Shown piece by piece: positions 11,741 to 24,000 of a stretch of DNA of 64,000 nucleotides. Origin of the DNA: Telopea speciosissima (taxonomy: Eukaryota; Streptophyta; Magnoliopsida; Proteales; Proteaceae); assembly GCF_018873765.1 (NCBI RefSeq), contig NC_057925.1:60028970-60092969 (forward strand), read 5' to 3'. Below the pieces are notes generated by a model. That model did not search any database. It was given only the letters and a program-made list of their open reading frames with translations, and was not told the origin of the DNA. Made by a program: the position numbers and the translations under genes. The first letter of the stretch is position 1, and every line of letters starts with the position of its first letter.

Positions 11741-13548
11741 TCGTGCGATGACTATTATCTTTCGGCTATTAAAAAAAGATTTAAAAGAAAGATAACGACA
11801 AGCGGTAAGGTTACATTACCGTGTATGCTAGCAGCTAGCTAATACCAGATATCGGACCGGACGCCAAACCAGAAAGGGTCCAGATGTATCTCATCCGGTT
11901 TAACTACATGGAAAAACCAGTAACCAGTTTGGGACCCAAAAATGTGGCCGGTTCCAGTTAGATCGGATTGGTCTGTTCGACTGTTTTAAGACAAGAGGAT
12001 GATAAGAAATTATCTAATTGGAATAGCATAGCAAAACTTGGCTATGATAAATTTAACCCAGAACATTATATAGGGTCCATATTTTGGGTACAAGTAAGAA
12101 CGTGATATCATTTTTTATAAAACAAAGTTTGTCTAGTAACAAAATAGGTTTTGAGAATCTTGATCTATGAGAGAATGCATGGTACTAGTTGAAGTATTCA
12201 AAATGTGCATGAATATACATGTAGATGCATGTCAATACATAAAAGTATATATGATTGAATTTGACCATAAAATTTGACAAATGAAATAGTCAATCTTTCC
12301 ATTATCTATCTGCTATTGAAATTGCCACATCCATCTATCACGTGACAGAAATTTGCTAATCATCAATTAACGTATATTACAAAACAAAAAAAATCATCTG
12401 TCAACAAAAACTTATCTTAAGGGGAGTAAAGTGATATTTTTTTCCCCATTTTTTATATCATTGTTTTTTCATACTAGTTTTCTATAACTTTGTTTGTTTT
12501 TTTTTTTTTTTTGGTAACTAGTTTTCTATAACTTTGTGAACACATTGGATTAGAAATTTTTGTATATAATAAAGAAAATACTATTCAAAGAAAAATAGAT
12601 AAAACATCACATCAGATCTTGGGCATTAATGTTACCAAAATGCAAAACAATGTAACAAAAAAAAATATAACTTTTCGAGATGTGGTTGGCCTAATCACCA
12701 TTTTTTCAAAATTTAAGGGACTTAGTTACATTATTATATATGTAGAAATAATTTAATGTAAATTACTATATTCCCCCTTATTCTTTGTTGGGGTGGGGAA
12801 GAATATCCTAGTTGAATATATTTGAAAAATCCATGCTACATCTATTTAATTAGGGAGGGAGAATGTTGCTTAGTCACGTGGCCACTATTCCAACGTGACA
12901 ATCAATGAGAGCACGTGCCCAAACATTGAACATGGGGGTGAGGTGGTCATTTCACCACCCGTTGTGTTTAGGTGTAGGGGTACATAACCAAGCATCATTC
13001 CTTTTCCCATTTAATTATTTAGATAGTAAGTCATAACTAACAATAAAACTTTTTTTTATTATTCAAAGGGGAAAAAGATCTCTACTTGGTAGATACCTAG
13101 GCGAGCTCACCCATTGGCCCTGACGCTTATGTAGATTTTTTTTTTTTTTTTTAGATAAAAGATGCTTGTGTAGAGACCATGCGATCAAGCAGAGATCTCT
13201 TGCCCTCATTCAAATTAGATTCTAAAGTAGTGCTAGTCTTTTGTTTCAATTAAGGCTTACTATGGATTCACCTAAAAAACCCATATACATTTCTCTATGA
13301 AAGGTTCCATAGACATATAAATCATCAATAGAAATTTGTAGGTGAAGTTATCTCATGACTCATGATCGAACCAAAAAGAGTCAGATCTCTCGGACCAGAA
13401 GGTTTGGCCGGTTCAGTGACGCTTTTCGAATAGAGTCAGTTACGGAAGAAAGTGCGCCACATCACAGCGGAAACACTTTTGGTCACATGTGTAAGATGTC
13501 TAGGATCGCAATCAAAGGGCCCACAGAAACTGTGAGATAGGTAAGACC

Positions 13549-13596
<48 letters not shown>

Positions 13597-16500
13597 GTAA
13601 GAGTAAGATTGGGCTTATGTGCTTATCAAAAAAAGATTGGGCTTATGTATTACACGTGGCGATACATCAGTGGCGGGATCCAGCTGTAACCCTTGTCCTC
13701 CTCTGCCGAAAAGGGTTTGGGAAAGGGCTTATCCTCTCCACCCAATTGCATATTCTTGTAGTCCCGATCCTACAGTACTGGGGCCCACGTAATCCTGGCC
13801 CACCACCTGGTTCCATTGTCCATATCTCAGACATTATCAACATTAAGGTGGGGTCTACCAAGACCATGTAAATACAGGTGCACCTTGTTACATCGACTTA
13901 AACCACACGCTCTACCGCTTGTATGGACTCTCTCAATTAAGTATTCATATTAGTATCTAATCCCCATTCTTTTTCTAAATTTTAATTTCTCAATTATGTA
14001 TCCATCGTATACGGTTTGACTCTCCTCTAGCTGTGGCAGGAGCTGGAGAGTGTCTAGATGGAGGTTTTGGTCATTTCATAGGTAAGACTCAAGCAGATCC
14101 CTATAAAATGATCAAACCCTTTTTATTTTTTTGGGTGATTTTATTGGACTGGACCCTCTAGTTCCTGCGACGATTGGAGGAGAACCAGATCCATCAATAT
14201 TTGTCATACATTTCATCAAGAATTTTCTATGCTCCTATTGTAATCTAGCTAGGTAGTTTCTATCGTTCATTCAAAATTCAACCCTAGGGCTTGATGATAA
14301 ACTTGAAAATCCACTAAAAATCTCTTTACACTCAATTAATTTGAATAACTTTTGCATCTTCTGTATTACGAAATCAATACCATGCTAAAGTATGCTCATC
14401 ACAAGATCCAAGTGATGGTATACCCTATCGAATAACGCTTGCATCTTCCCATTGCGGAAAATTTCTCACCGGTTATGGTTCATTATCCATTACCAAAAAA
14501 ACAATGGTTCATTGTCTTGGTAAGCCATTATTACCTCACAAGATAGCTAGTGTAATAAGACGCAAACCCTTTCTTGGGCATACTCTTCTTTTTGCTCGTC
14601 AACCTATGAGCTGTTTTCCTCTTCAAAGGCAGGTTCTTACGTGTTACTCACCCGTCAGCCAAGGGAAACTATGACTTTGTCAAAGTTGGCCTTTTTCTTT
14701 TGTGGGGTTTGATTTGAGAAGGGTAACAAAGGTAAATAGTGTAAAGCAAGGTGGAAAACGTCACAGATGTTAAGAGTTAAAATACCAAAAATAGGCTTTT
14801 GTTCTATGTTTCTTCCCTGATGCATATGAGAACAAAAGTATTAAGAGTGTGATTAATCTAGGGAATGTAATATGCTTATATCAGATGGTCCACGTTAACT
14901 CAGGTCTCAAACATCACAAAAAGAGAAATAGCTATATATACAATCCTTTTACCTTTGAAACTTGAAACTGAAAATAATCTATCGGGAGAGGTTCTCTACA
15001 CTGCCTCAGCGCAGTTTTGGACGAAGAAGGGAATTCCTTTTGAAATATGACAAAAGAGAGAAGGACATTTATGACATATCATCGCTTAGTAGTCCTTCAG
15101 ATGAATAATGATATGTGAAGGGATATGTAATTTTATTTTTTGAGCTGCCATCCATTTTTTTCCCGCTAATCTGAAACATGGAAGTATTATGAAAGTAACA
15201 AAGAGTATAAGACATTCTACGGTCCTAAAAGTCAGTTAACCTTTTGGGATTGGTGTGTGATTTGTGTGATTACACTGTCATCAAAAAACTAAAACCAAAG
15301 AGTACAAGACAAGACAACCCAATTAAGCAGACTGCATGAGGGTTCTTTATGTAAATACATAAGTGGGGGAAGACTTGTCTCTTTTGCAAAACTTTGGCAA
15401 GATTGTACTGGATGACATCAATCCCTCATAGTCACAATTACTAGCTAAACTTTTATCAAAAAAAGAAAAAAATAAAGTTTTCCTCCACCTATAGAAGACA
15501 GTTCATCCATCATCCTAGGGTTCATAAACCCCTCCTAGGGTTTTAATATGTTCCAAAATAGCCTCTCTTTACCTATACTCGCCCTCTCCCACCTCTCGGG
15601 TGGAGGGAAACTTGGTAAAAAAAAAAACTAGCAAAACTCGGGTACATAATATGAGATTATCATAATGTTTTTGTGTACATCCTCTCAGATCTCATTTGTG
15701 GATCTCCCATTAAACCCTTTTATTGGATGATTCAACCTCCCACCCGGATCGGGCTCCCCCTAACACTTAGGGAATACCCAGGGGTCATCCAACAGTTGGG
15801 TTCTATCACACACATCCCAACGGTTGACTGGCATGCATCGAGATATGTGCAACACAGCCCAACAACTGGCTGCCCCCTCCGACGACATAGTGATGCCGTT
15901 TTCCTTCACCATTTTACGAAGGGAAGAATTCTTTCTTAATGGGCAAAAAAATGATGTTTGTGATTTGACTCTTGGGTCATCATGGTGCTCTCACTCACAT
16001 CAATGAGGTTGAAAGTACCATTTCATTTAGCCATCGATCTAGTTAAAGAATTCCTCCTATGTTTTATTTTTTGGAGAGGGTTGGGTATGCTGCCAACTTT
16101 TGGTACGTTAGCGACATACACCAATTATAAGAGTGGACACATGAAGTGATGAAGGTAACAATTTCCAAAGGATGAGGAGAGAGGAAGACACATGCTAGGC
16201 ACACTGTCCAACATTTTCCCTGTTTGTGTGTTTAAAAGAAGGGAAAGAGGACTCCCTTTGGGAGTATGGTTTTGTGCCCAAACACATGATGGGACAAAAT
16301 GACTATCCCACTCACATGAAAGGTGTAAATCCCATCCTTATTAATACTTTCACGCGTACTCCCAATGTGAGGGCCATGCTCCCTTAGAAAAAACCTCTTC
16401 CCCTTGAAAATAAAAGAATTACTCTATTAATTATGGGTTAGAAAAACTCGATCTAATTTTATTCCCCAATTTATATGATTTGATCTGAAGTCAACCAAAT

Positions 16501-17640
16501 AATAATCATGAGAACGATGGATAATATATTTACTTATAAAGGGGAATGAAGGGTGCTTTCATATGCCCCATCATTGAGTGCACGGAACAAACAAATTTTG
16601 AGAGTAATGGGCTGATGGCAATGTTCAATGTTTGTTTAGAAATTGGTATGAAGTGGTTGGAAAATTAAGCAGAGATTTGGTATATAGAATTAAATAATAA
16701 TAATAAAATAAATAAATAAATATCTGTATTGGAAGCAAAATTGGGGGATTCTGTATCAGTGGAACGATTTATATTAATAAAACATATGAATTTTATAATA
16801 AATATTAAAGACAACCATCTGATACCGCCTCATATGACCAATACATATTGATATCAGACATGACCGATAAGAATCCAATATTGATATAGAGAGAATTGCG
16901 AGCATGAGACATTATCGGTTCTTATTTGGGAAGCAATTCCCTAACCGATATGGCCAATATATATCGGCCAAGCAACTCCAGAAACCACTCAATAAATTCT
17001 GATGCAAAAAGGACACCAAATCCTAACAATAATCAAGCACACCATTCCCACATACCTCTATACTCAGTTTTTGAGTGTGAGTTTCTTTTTGTACATCGGC
17101 GGACTACCGCTTGCTTTCTGTGATTGTCTCAAAGGGACCTTGATTGGTAGTCTCGCTCCTCTAAAAATTATAGGACAATTGAGCCAAATCAAGCAATTCG
17201 TCCCAGCAGGGAGATCAGAAGGGTATATCAAAGATCACGACGGGGCACCAGTGCGCTACTTGCATGTGTGAACCCCCCCCCCCAACCACCCAAAATTCAT
17301 AACTGAACCTGACCGGTCATCAAACTGAAAAAAGGGCCGGTTCCATCCAAAATTTTGGCTGGGTTTTGACCAATCAAGCTGACTGCAATTCTGGAGAAAG
17401 AATCAAATAGAAAATAAAATCTGATAAAATCGAAAAACCATTAAACCAAACTAGTGAGACTTCAGAATACCGAATTTTGTTTCTGGTTATTATCCATGCT
17501 GGTTCTCTGTCCCAGATCGAAACAAAACTCGAGGGGTAGGGGGACAGGCTTTCCAGTCTGCTTAAGTTCTAGAATTAGATAATGATTTTGTAAGAAATTT
17601 TAATGTTTGTTTGAGAATGATAATATACAGTGACCAGAAA
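11741..17640. other. Intergenic region between MCTP and TBCCD1 genes
   Basis: AT-rich sequence with homopolymers and microsatellites: poly(T) near 12500 and 13140, a long GA tract at about 13553-13590, AAT/AAAT repeats near 16690 and a C run near 17273. I recognise no gene, RNA or intact transposon. The segments near 13400-13870 and 15680-15940 have higher GC and look repeat-derived, without a diagnostic motif. Confidence 0.5.
13553..13590. repeat. GA microsatellite
   Basis: Uninterrupted AG dinucleotide tract of roughly 38 bp. Confidence 0.9.
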
Positions 17641-18038
17641 AGGCAAGGATGCCAGAAGATTACAAGAAAAGAGACTCATATAAATAGGCATTCGCATGAT
17701 TGCCAAAAGTTTGGAAGAATAACTCAAGAGTACCTTTGCCTGATGAATTCTAACTGAAAATCAATTCCATGCATACATGGCCAGCAATTTCTAGGCATTG
17801 GACCCCCTGTACCTAAATTTTGCAGTAAAACTGGGTTAATAAGACAAACAAAAGGTTCAACCATATATTTCCCATTGCTTTCTGTGCGATAGTGTGAATA
17901 TATAAATAGGTGCACCACCACACAGTATAAATGAATCAAAGCAGTTTCCACAAAAGGTCAGTGAAAGATATGGAGAACCAGAAAGCTAAATATACAACCT
18001 CTTCCAAGATATTGGTAATGCAACAATATCTTCCAACC
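17641..18038 (-). other. Probable 3' untranslated region of TBCCD1
   Basis: Lies directly downstream of the stop codon at 18039-18041 on the minus strand. The end cannot be placed from sequence alone. Confidence 0.5.
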
Positions 18039-21000
18039 TCAGTCCCCTTGTAGACAGTAAAGCTGACGGATATTTCCAGATGCTGCCATATTAAAAATAG
18101 AATGCAGTTAGCTCTCTTATTCACTAGGTTGCATACTGGGCTTACATGCATCAATCAAGTCCCAATTTAAATCCATTTGCTAGTGAAGTATTGTTGGTTC
18201 ACTAGATCCTTGAGATTCATCAGCATAGCAAATATTCAGCACTAACAGCAAATAGTTATCCACAGGCAGAGCAGATGCTCTGAAGTAACAAATGAGGGGG
18301 ATGTTTAATTGCAGACAAGAAAGCAATTGAAGTACAAACTATTTTTCTTCTATTTATGACACTAACCAACATTATGTAAAAATATAAAAATAAAATTCTG
18401 AAGCATGTAAGGATAGAAATCATTCACATATCAGTAGGAAGAAAACCGTACTATGAAACATGCAAGCCACTAAAGATGAGGAGACATGTAAAATGTGACA
18501 AGAATTTTCCACCAAATTAGAATAAAAGATTTCGACATAAATAACAATCTTTAGTCCATTGTCAAGTTAACCTACAGCTGGCATAAGAAAATGGATAGTG
18601 TGTATGATGGAACTGTTACCATCATTCCCAATAAGCCCAAGTCACAACATACATAGCCCACTAAACAATAAAAGAAATTTTTGATCAGCAGGTCACTTTT
18701 TTAATAGATTATGGCACCGAAATTTGAGTGAATGCGAAAATCTTATCTAAAAAGGGTGAAAAGCTCTATTCACTAGAGTAGGAAAAGACAACCTATATGC
18801 AACCCTATGTTTGAAACTTGTAAATGTATGAAAGATAATTTTCCATTTGTTACCTTAAATCTTATATCCTATGAACATTTTGTACAGTAATCATGAGGTG
18901 ATTGATAACCGTCCTAGTTCAAATGCAGAAGATTATTTTGAAGACAACAAGAAGTATCTCATCCCTAATCAATTGTATCTACAAACATCATTGCTCTCTA
19001 CCTAATGATCCTACTGACATCTGCCCATGTCTTTGACTCCTCCAGAGGAATGAAGTTCCACTGTCTAGTTAAAATGTGATGCAATCACGGGTCCAAAACC
19101 CTTAAAATTGGATCACTACGGGCCCACAATTAACAAATAAATCAATTTCAAAGGAACAGTGGCAATTCTGTATATATATCTTGAAATTCAGAATCAATCA
19201 AGTGAAGGAAATACTTAAGGGCATAAATTGAAAGCAACTACTTTGGGTGGGTAGTTCTGGGACTTAATATAGGAATGATGAAGGAAATAAAATAAGGACT
19301 ACAGGGGTGTATTTATGTAAATCGAGATATGGATTTTAATAGAGGTTGTCTTCAACCTCTATACCGAGAGCAACCAGCGGAAGAAGAAAACTCCTTTCGA
19401 TTGTGAAATCTCTCTCATATGGCCATCGTTTGGCCTGAAATATCAGGAAATGAATTGCAAAACTTAACCCTGATGAATCATGTGAAGGAAATACTTAAGG
19501 GCATAAATTGAAAGCAACTACTTTGGGTGGGTAGTTCTGGAACTTATATAGGAATGATGAAGGAAATAAAATAAGGACTAAAGGGGTGTATTTATGTAAA
19601 TCGAGATATGGATTTTAATAGAGGTTGTCTTCAACCTCTATACCGAGAGCAACCAGCGGAAGAAGAAAACTCCTTTCGATTGTGAAATCTCTCTCATATG
19701 GCCATCGTTTAGCCTGAAATATCAGGAAATGAATTGCAAAACTTAACCCTGATGAACCCAACAAATACCAGTACCAACAATCAAATAATTATTTAAAAAT
19801 AAACTGCTCAAAGCAAGTCTGGCAGCAGAACTCCGAAAGAACCTGGTTGCAAGCTTGGTTCTCACGGTAGGGAGACTTGTATGGGATAAAAAACCAGGAC
19901 TTTGGAATGTCCTAGGGAGGCAATTCCAACTTCCAAGTCTGAAACTGAAAGCGCTTGGGATGAGGGAGATTGACCCTGAAATAATACCAGTGCCTTGAAA
20001 ACCAGAGAAGAGATAGAGAGAGGGGATACAATGGGGGAAGAGAGCTGGGCGATAGAATTGAGTGAGTCTATCATCCAGCCACTAAGCTTTATTTATAAAT
20101 ATATAAAACAGAATTACAATCATAGTAGGAAACTAACAACCGATAGCTATAAGCATAATTACAATAGGGCGGAAACTTAATATCTTAGTAGTCTAAAATC
20201 CAAAGTACTTAACAAAGAAATATAACCCCATGGTATGGAGATCCATGAACACCCATGGACCCCCAACCATCAAACATAAAGTCAAATAGACTTGGAGTTT
20301 GACTGAGTCTCATACTGACAAATGCGACAACTAACATTATCTAATTGAAATAAAAATTACAAAAATAACTCAACAAAATAAATCCCTATGTCCTATGTTA
20401 ACTACATCAACTCTCCCGTTCTTAAAAGAACTTGACTCTGTCAAGTTATGCTGTGACCCAAGATGCCCTTGTAATTATATCGAAGCTGAGGTGGCACATA
20501 TCTCGGGGAAGACGGTCAAACCACATCTCCCTGAGTGGGGAAGAGAGACTGATCCATAATTGGAGGAGACTCTCTCCAACGAGGCATGTTTGATAATGCG
20601 TGTGGTGACATCAAGTACGTTCAGCCTCCTTGCTTAACTTTGAAAGTGTTCCGTGCACCATCGTAGAAAATTCCAGCATGACATTGCCAAGGTTGCTTTA
20701 GAAGAATGTCATTGTGCGCCAATGGGGTGACTAAGCAAGGTACATGTCACTGTAATAGCCCAAACTGCAAATGTACTCGAGCTACTACACTGGCCTCTCT
20801 CGAGTCTCGAGTTGTAGGTCCAAAACCTTGCACATGAATCTTCTTGAAGAGCTGCTTTTGTGGAAGATTAAGAACTCGATCAAATTCAGCATAGTTAAAA
20901 TTTGCTTCTGCCCTGGTATCAACGACTGTATGAACATTTGGTAATGATGTAAGACTAGCAGAGTGAGCCTCAACTTCGTCATCATCAGGACCACCATCTT

Positions 21001-24000
21001 CTAAAGGATAACCGTATAATTATATGCATCATCATCGCCATCATTCCCTGCTACATTCACGGGACGAGACTTATTGGGAAATTTGTTGCCGAAGTGACCC
21101 TTCTCACCACAATTACAGCAATGGAGCTCTTCAACCAATCATTGCCTCTGATAACCTCTAGCTTCCTTTCTTCCACTCTGCGGGACTCGGGCTTCTTGTC
21201 TTCAATCCGAGGTAGAGGTCTATAAACTGAAGAAGTTTTGAGCATTTTCTTCAAATAACTGTACTTCTCTTCAACTGTCTTGGCATAAGCAGCTGCCACA
21301 TCAATGGACTTGAAATCACTGTTGGCCAACTTTAGTCGAATATCGGTATTCAGCTCACTGATATCTCAAAACCCGTTACTGGTCCGTCTCCTAAAGTTGG
21401 CACCTCAAAGACAATTTGTGGAATTCTAGCATGTAGGAATATAAATCCTTGCTTCCTTGCTGAAAATTAACCAGTTTGTGAAATAATACCTTATTATTAT
21501 AATTAAGAGGGACGAACTTCTATTTTAAAATCTGATTCATGACCTCCCAATTAGTAACGGGTCCAAATCGTCTACTAAGCCTCGAGTGTAATACGCCAGC
21601 CATGGTTTAAAGTATTGATCTGTATCGTATCGTATCATATCGGTCATTACCGATACGTATCTTTTTTTTAGAAAATAGTATGTCTCGATTGGTATCGTAT
21701 TGTATCATCCGATACGGACCAATACTATACGATACATACCGATACGTACGTTAAAGGTTCTAACAAAGCATCGATACATTTTGGTATGTATCGGCCAATA
21801 CGGCTCGATACAGACCGTTACAGCTCGACACATACTGATATAGTCGATATCAACCGATACACAATACATCCATTAAAGGCCCATGTGACTATCAAACTAT
21901 GATTTTGTTTATGAGATCAGGATTTGAAGGAGATTTCACAGGAAAAGGTAGGTTTCAGAAAAACTTGATCTTTGTGTTTAAATCATCGTTTTTAATCCTA
22001 TTTTTTGCTATAAATCGACAGAGTTAGGTAAAACTAAGTTAGTTGATGCATCAAACTTGATCATTTGCAAGGATTTGTACTCAAATAGATGAAAGTCTCT
22101 TGTCTCGTTATACGTTGTTCTCCATTTTAGTGTTTACGCATGATACATGTTATATATTGCTTATTTATATTGTTTTTTTTTTGCTCCAAAAGTGTATTTC
22201 CATGTGTATCTTGACCATTTCTATGCGTATCTATAGCATACAATACATATTTCCGATAAAATACGTCTCTTAAAATCACATTTTCGATACGATACCCGAT
22301 ATCGATATTTTAAACCTTGACGTTAACCCACCATGAATATGTAATAACCAATAAATTTAGTGAGGACGAACTCCCGTTCCTTACATATGGGAAGGACTTG
22401 TAAGAAAAAATCCTCTCAACTTTAGTAAGCCAGTAAAGAAGATCTTTGTGTCCTTCCTCGCCATCGAACTCTGGAACCTCAATCTTAATGTCGTAGTCCT
22501 TATCTAAAAATTTGTGTAACATTTTGGGGTATAACCGGATCAGGTTGCTGCCTTTGAGGTGTAACTTCGACCAATAGGTACCGAACTGAGGAACTGATGT
22601 AGACGGTCCTGCTTCATCTCGCTTTTCGGCCCTCTTAATAAAGGCAAGAATTTCAATGAGATTTCTTGTACAGCTTATAGAGCTCAGGATTGGTGATTAG
22701 AGATTGTCCATTAGTAACTACAAGAAAATTCGGCTATGCTGATACCAATTGAAGCGATCACGGGTCCAAAACCCTTAAATTTGGATCGCTATGGGTCCAC
22801 AATTAACAAATAAACCATTTTCAAAGGAACAGTGGCAATGCAGTTTATTGAAATTCAGAATCAATCAAGTGAAGGAACCACAGTTAACGGCATAAATTTA
22901 AAGCAACTACTTGGGGAAGTAGTTCTGGAAATTAATAAAGGAATGATAAAGGAAATAAAATAAAAACGAGATATGGATTTTAATAGAGGTTGTCTTCTGT
23001 AAAAAATGAATCCTATAACTATGCAGAAAAGAATGGAAATCGCAAACAACAATCACACAATCGAACACAAGGATTTACATGGTTCTGCAAGATTGCCTAC
23101 ATCCACGGTGAGATGAGATCTGCTTCACTATCAATGGAGAATAGAGTTATAGTCGCTCGTCTTCACACCTCTCAGATTGCATTACAGAGAAAGAACCCTC
23201 ACTACAAATTTATGGCGAAACATTGTTAGGAATTTAACTGAATACCCATATAACCCTATAAAAATTTGCTTGGGGCTACCGCCACAGAACCCCCACATAG
23301 ACCTGCTAGTTCGTCGAGGCCCCGCCAGTACAGTAGATTAATACTAAAGGTGGGTCAAGTCTTCTGGGCCTCGAGGCCTTCGGCTCTTCAGAATCAAGCC
23401 ACAAATTCAAGCGACAGAATACAAGACATCGTATCCCCAACAGTCTTTAACCTCTATACCAAGAGCAACCAACGGAAGAGGAAAACTCCTTCCGATTGTG
23501 AAATCGCTCTCATATGTTAATTGTTTAGCCTGAAATTCCAGGTGATAATCAGCAAAACTTAGCCCTGATGAACCAAACTAATACCAGTCCCAACAATTAA
23601 CTAATGATTTAAAAATAAACTGCTAAAAACAAGTCTGGCGAAAGAACTCGGAATCAGCCTGGTTGCAGGCTTGGTTTTCAAAGTAGGGAGACTTGTATGG
23701 GATAAAAAACCAGGGTTTTGGAATATCCTGGGAGATGATTCCAACTTCCAAGTCTGAAGTGAAAGCACTTGGGATTAGGAAGATTGACCAACCATTGAAC
23801 CATAGTACGACGCTTCTCTTCGCTCGTGTCCGAACCATGGTACAAGATCTCAGCGAGATCTAAAAAAAACTCGGTTTCATGAAGTCTCGAGACAAGACAG
23901 TAGGCGATACAAGATTTGTGCAAGATCTCAGCATCTCGCCGAGTTCTCGTGGTATTTCTCGACCTCGATTCGACTCGGTCAAACACCAAGCTATAAAAAG

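Noticed and set aside
17936..18154. 72-residue minus-strand frame overlapping the TBCCD1 last exon
   Set aside because: It is in a different frame from the true exon and spans its splice site.
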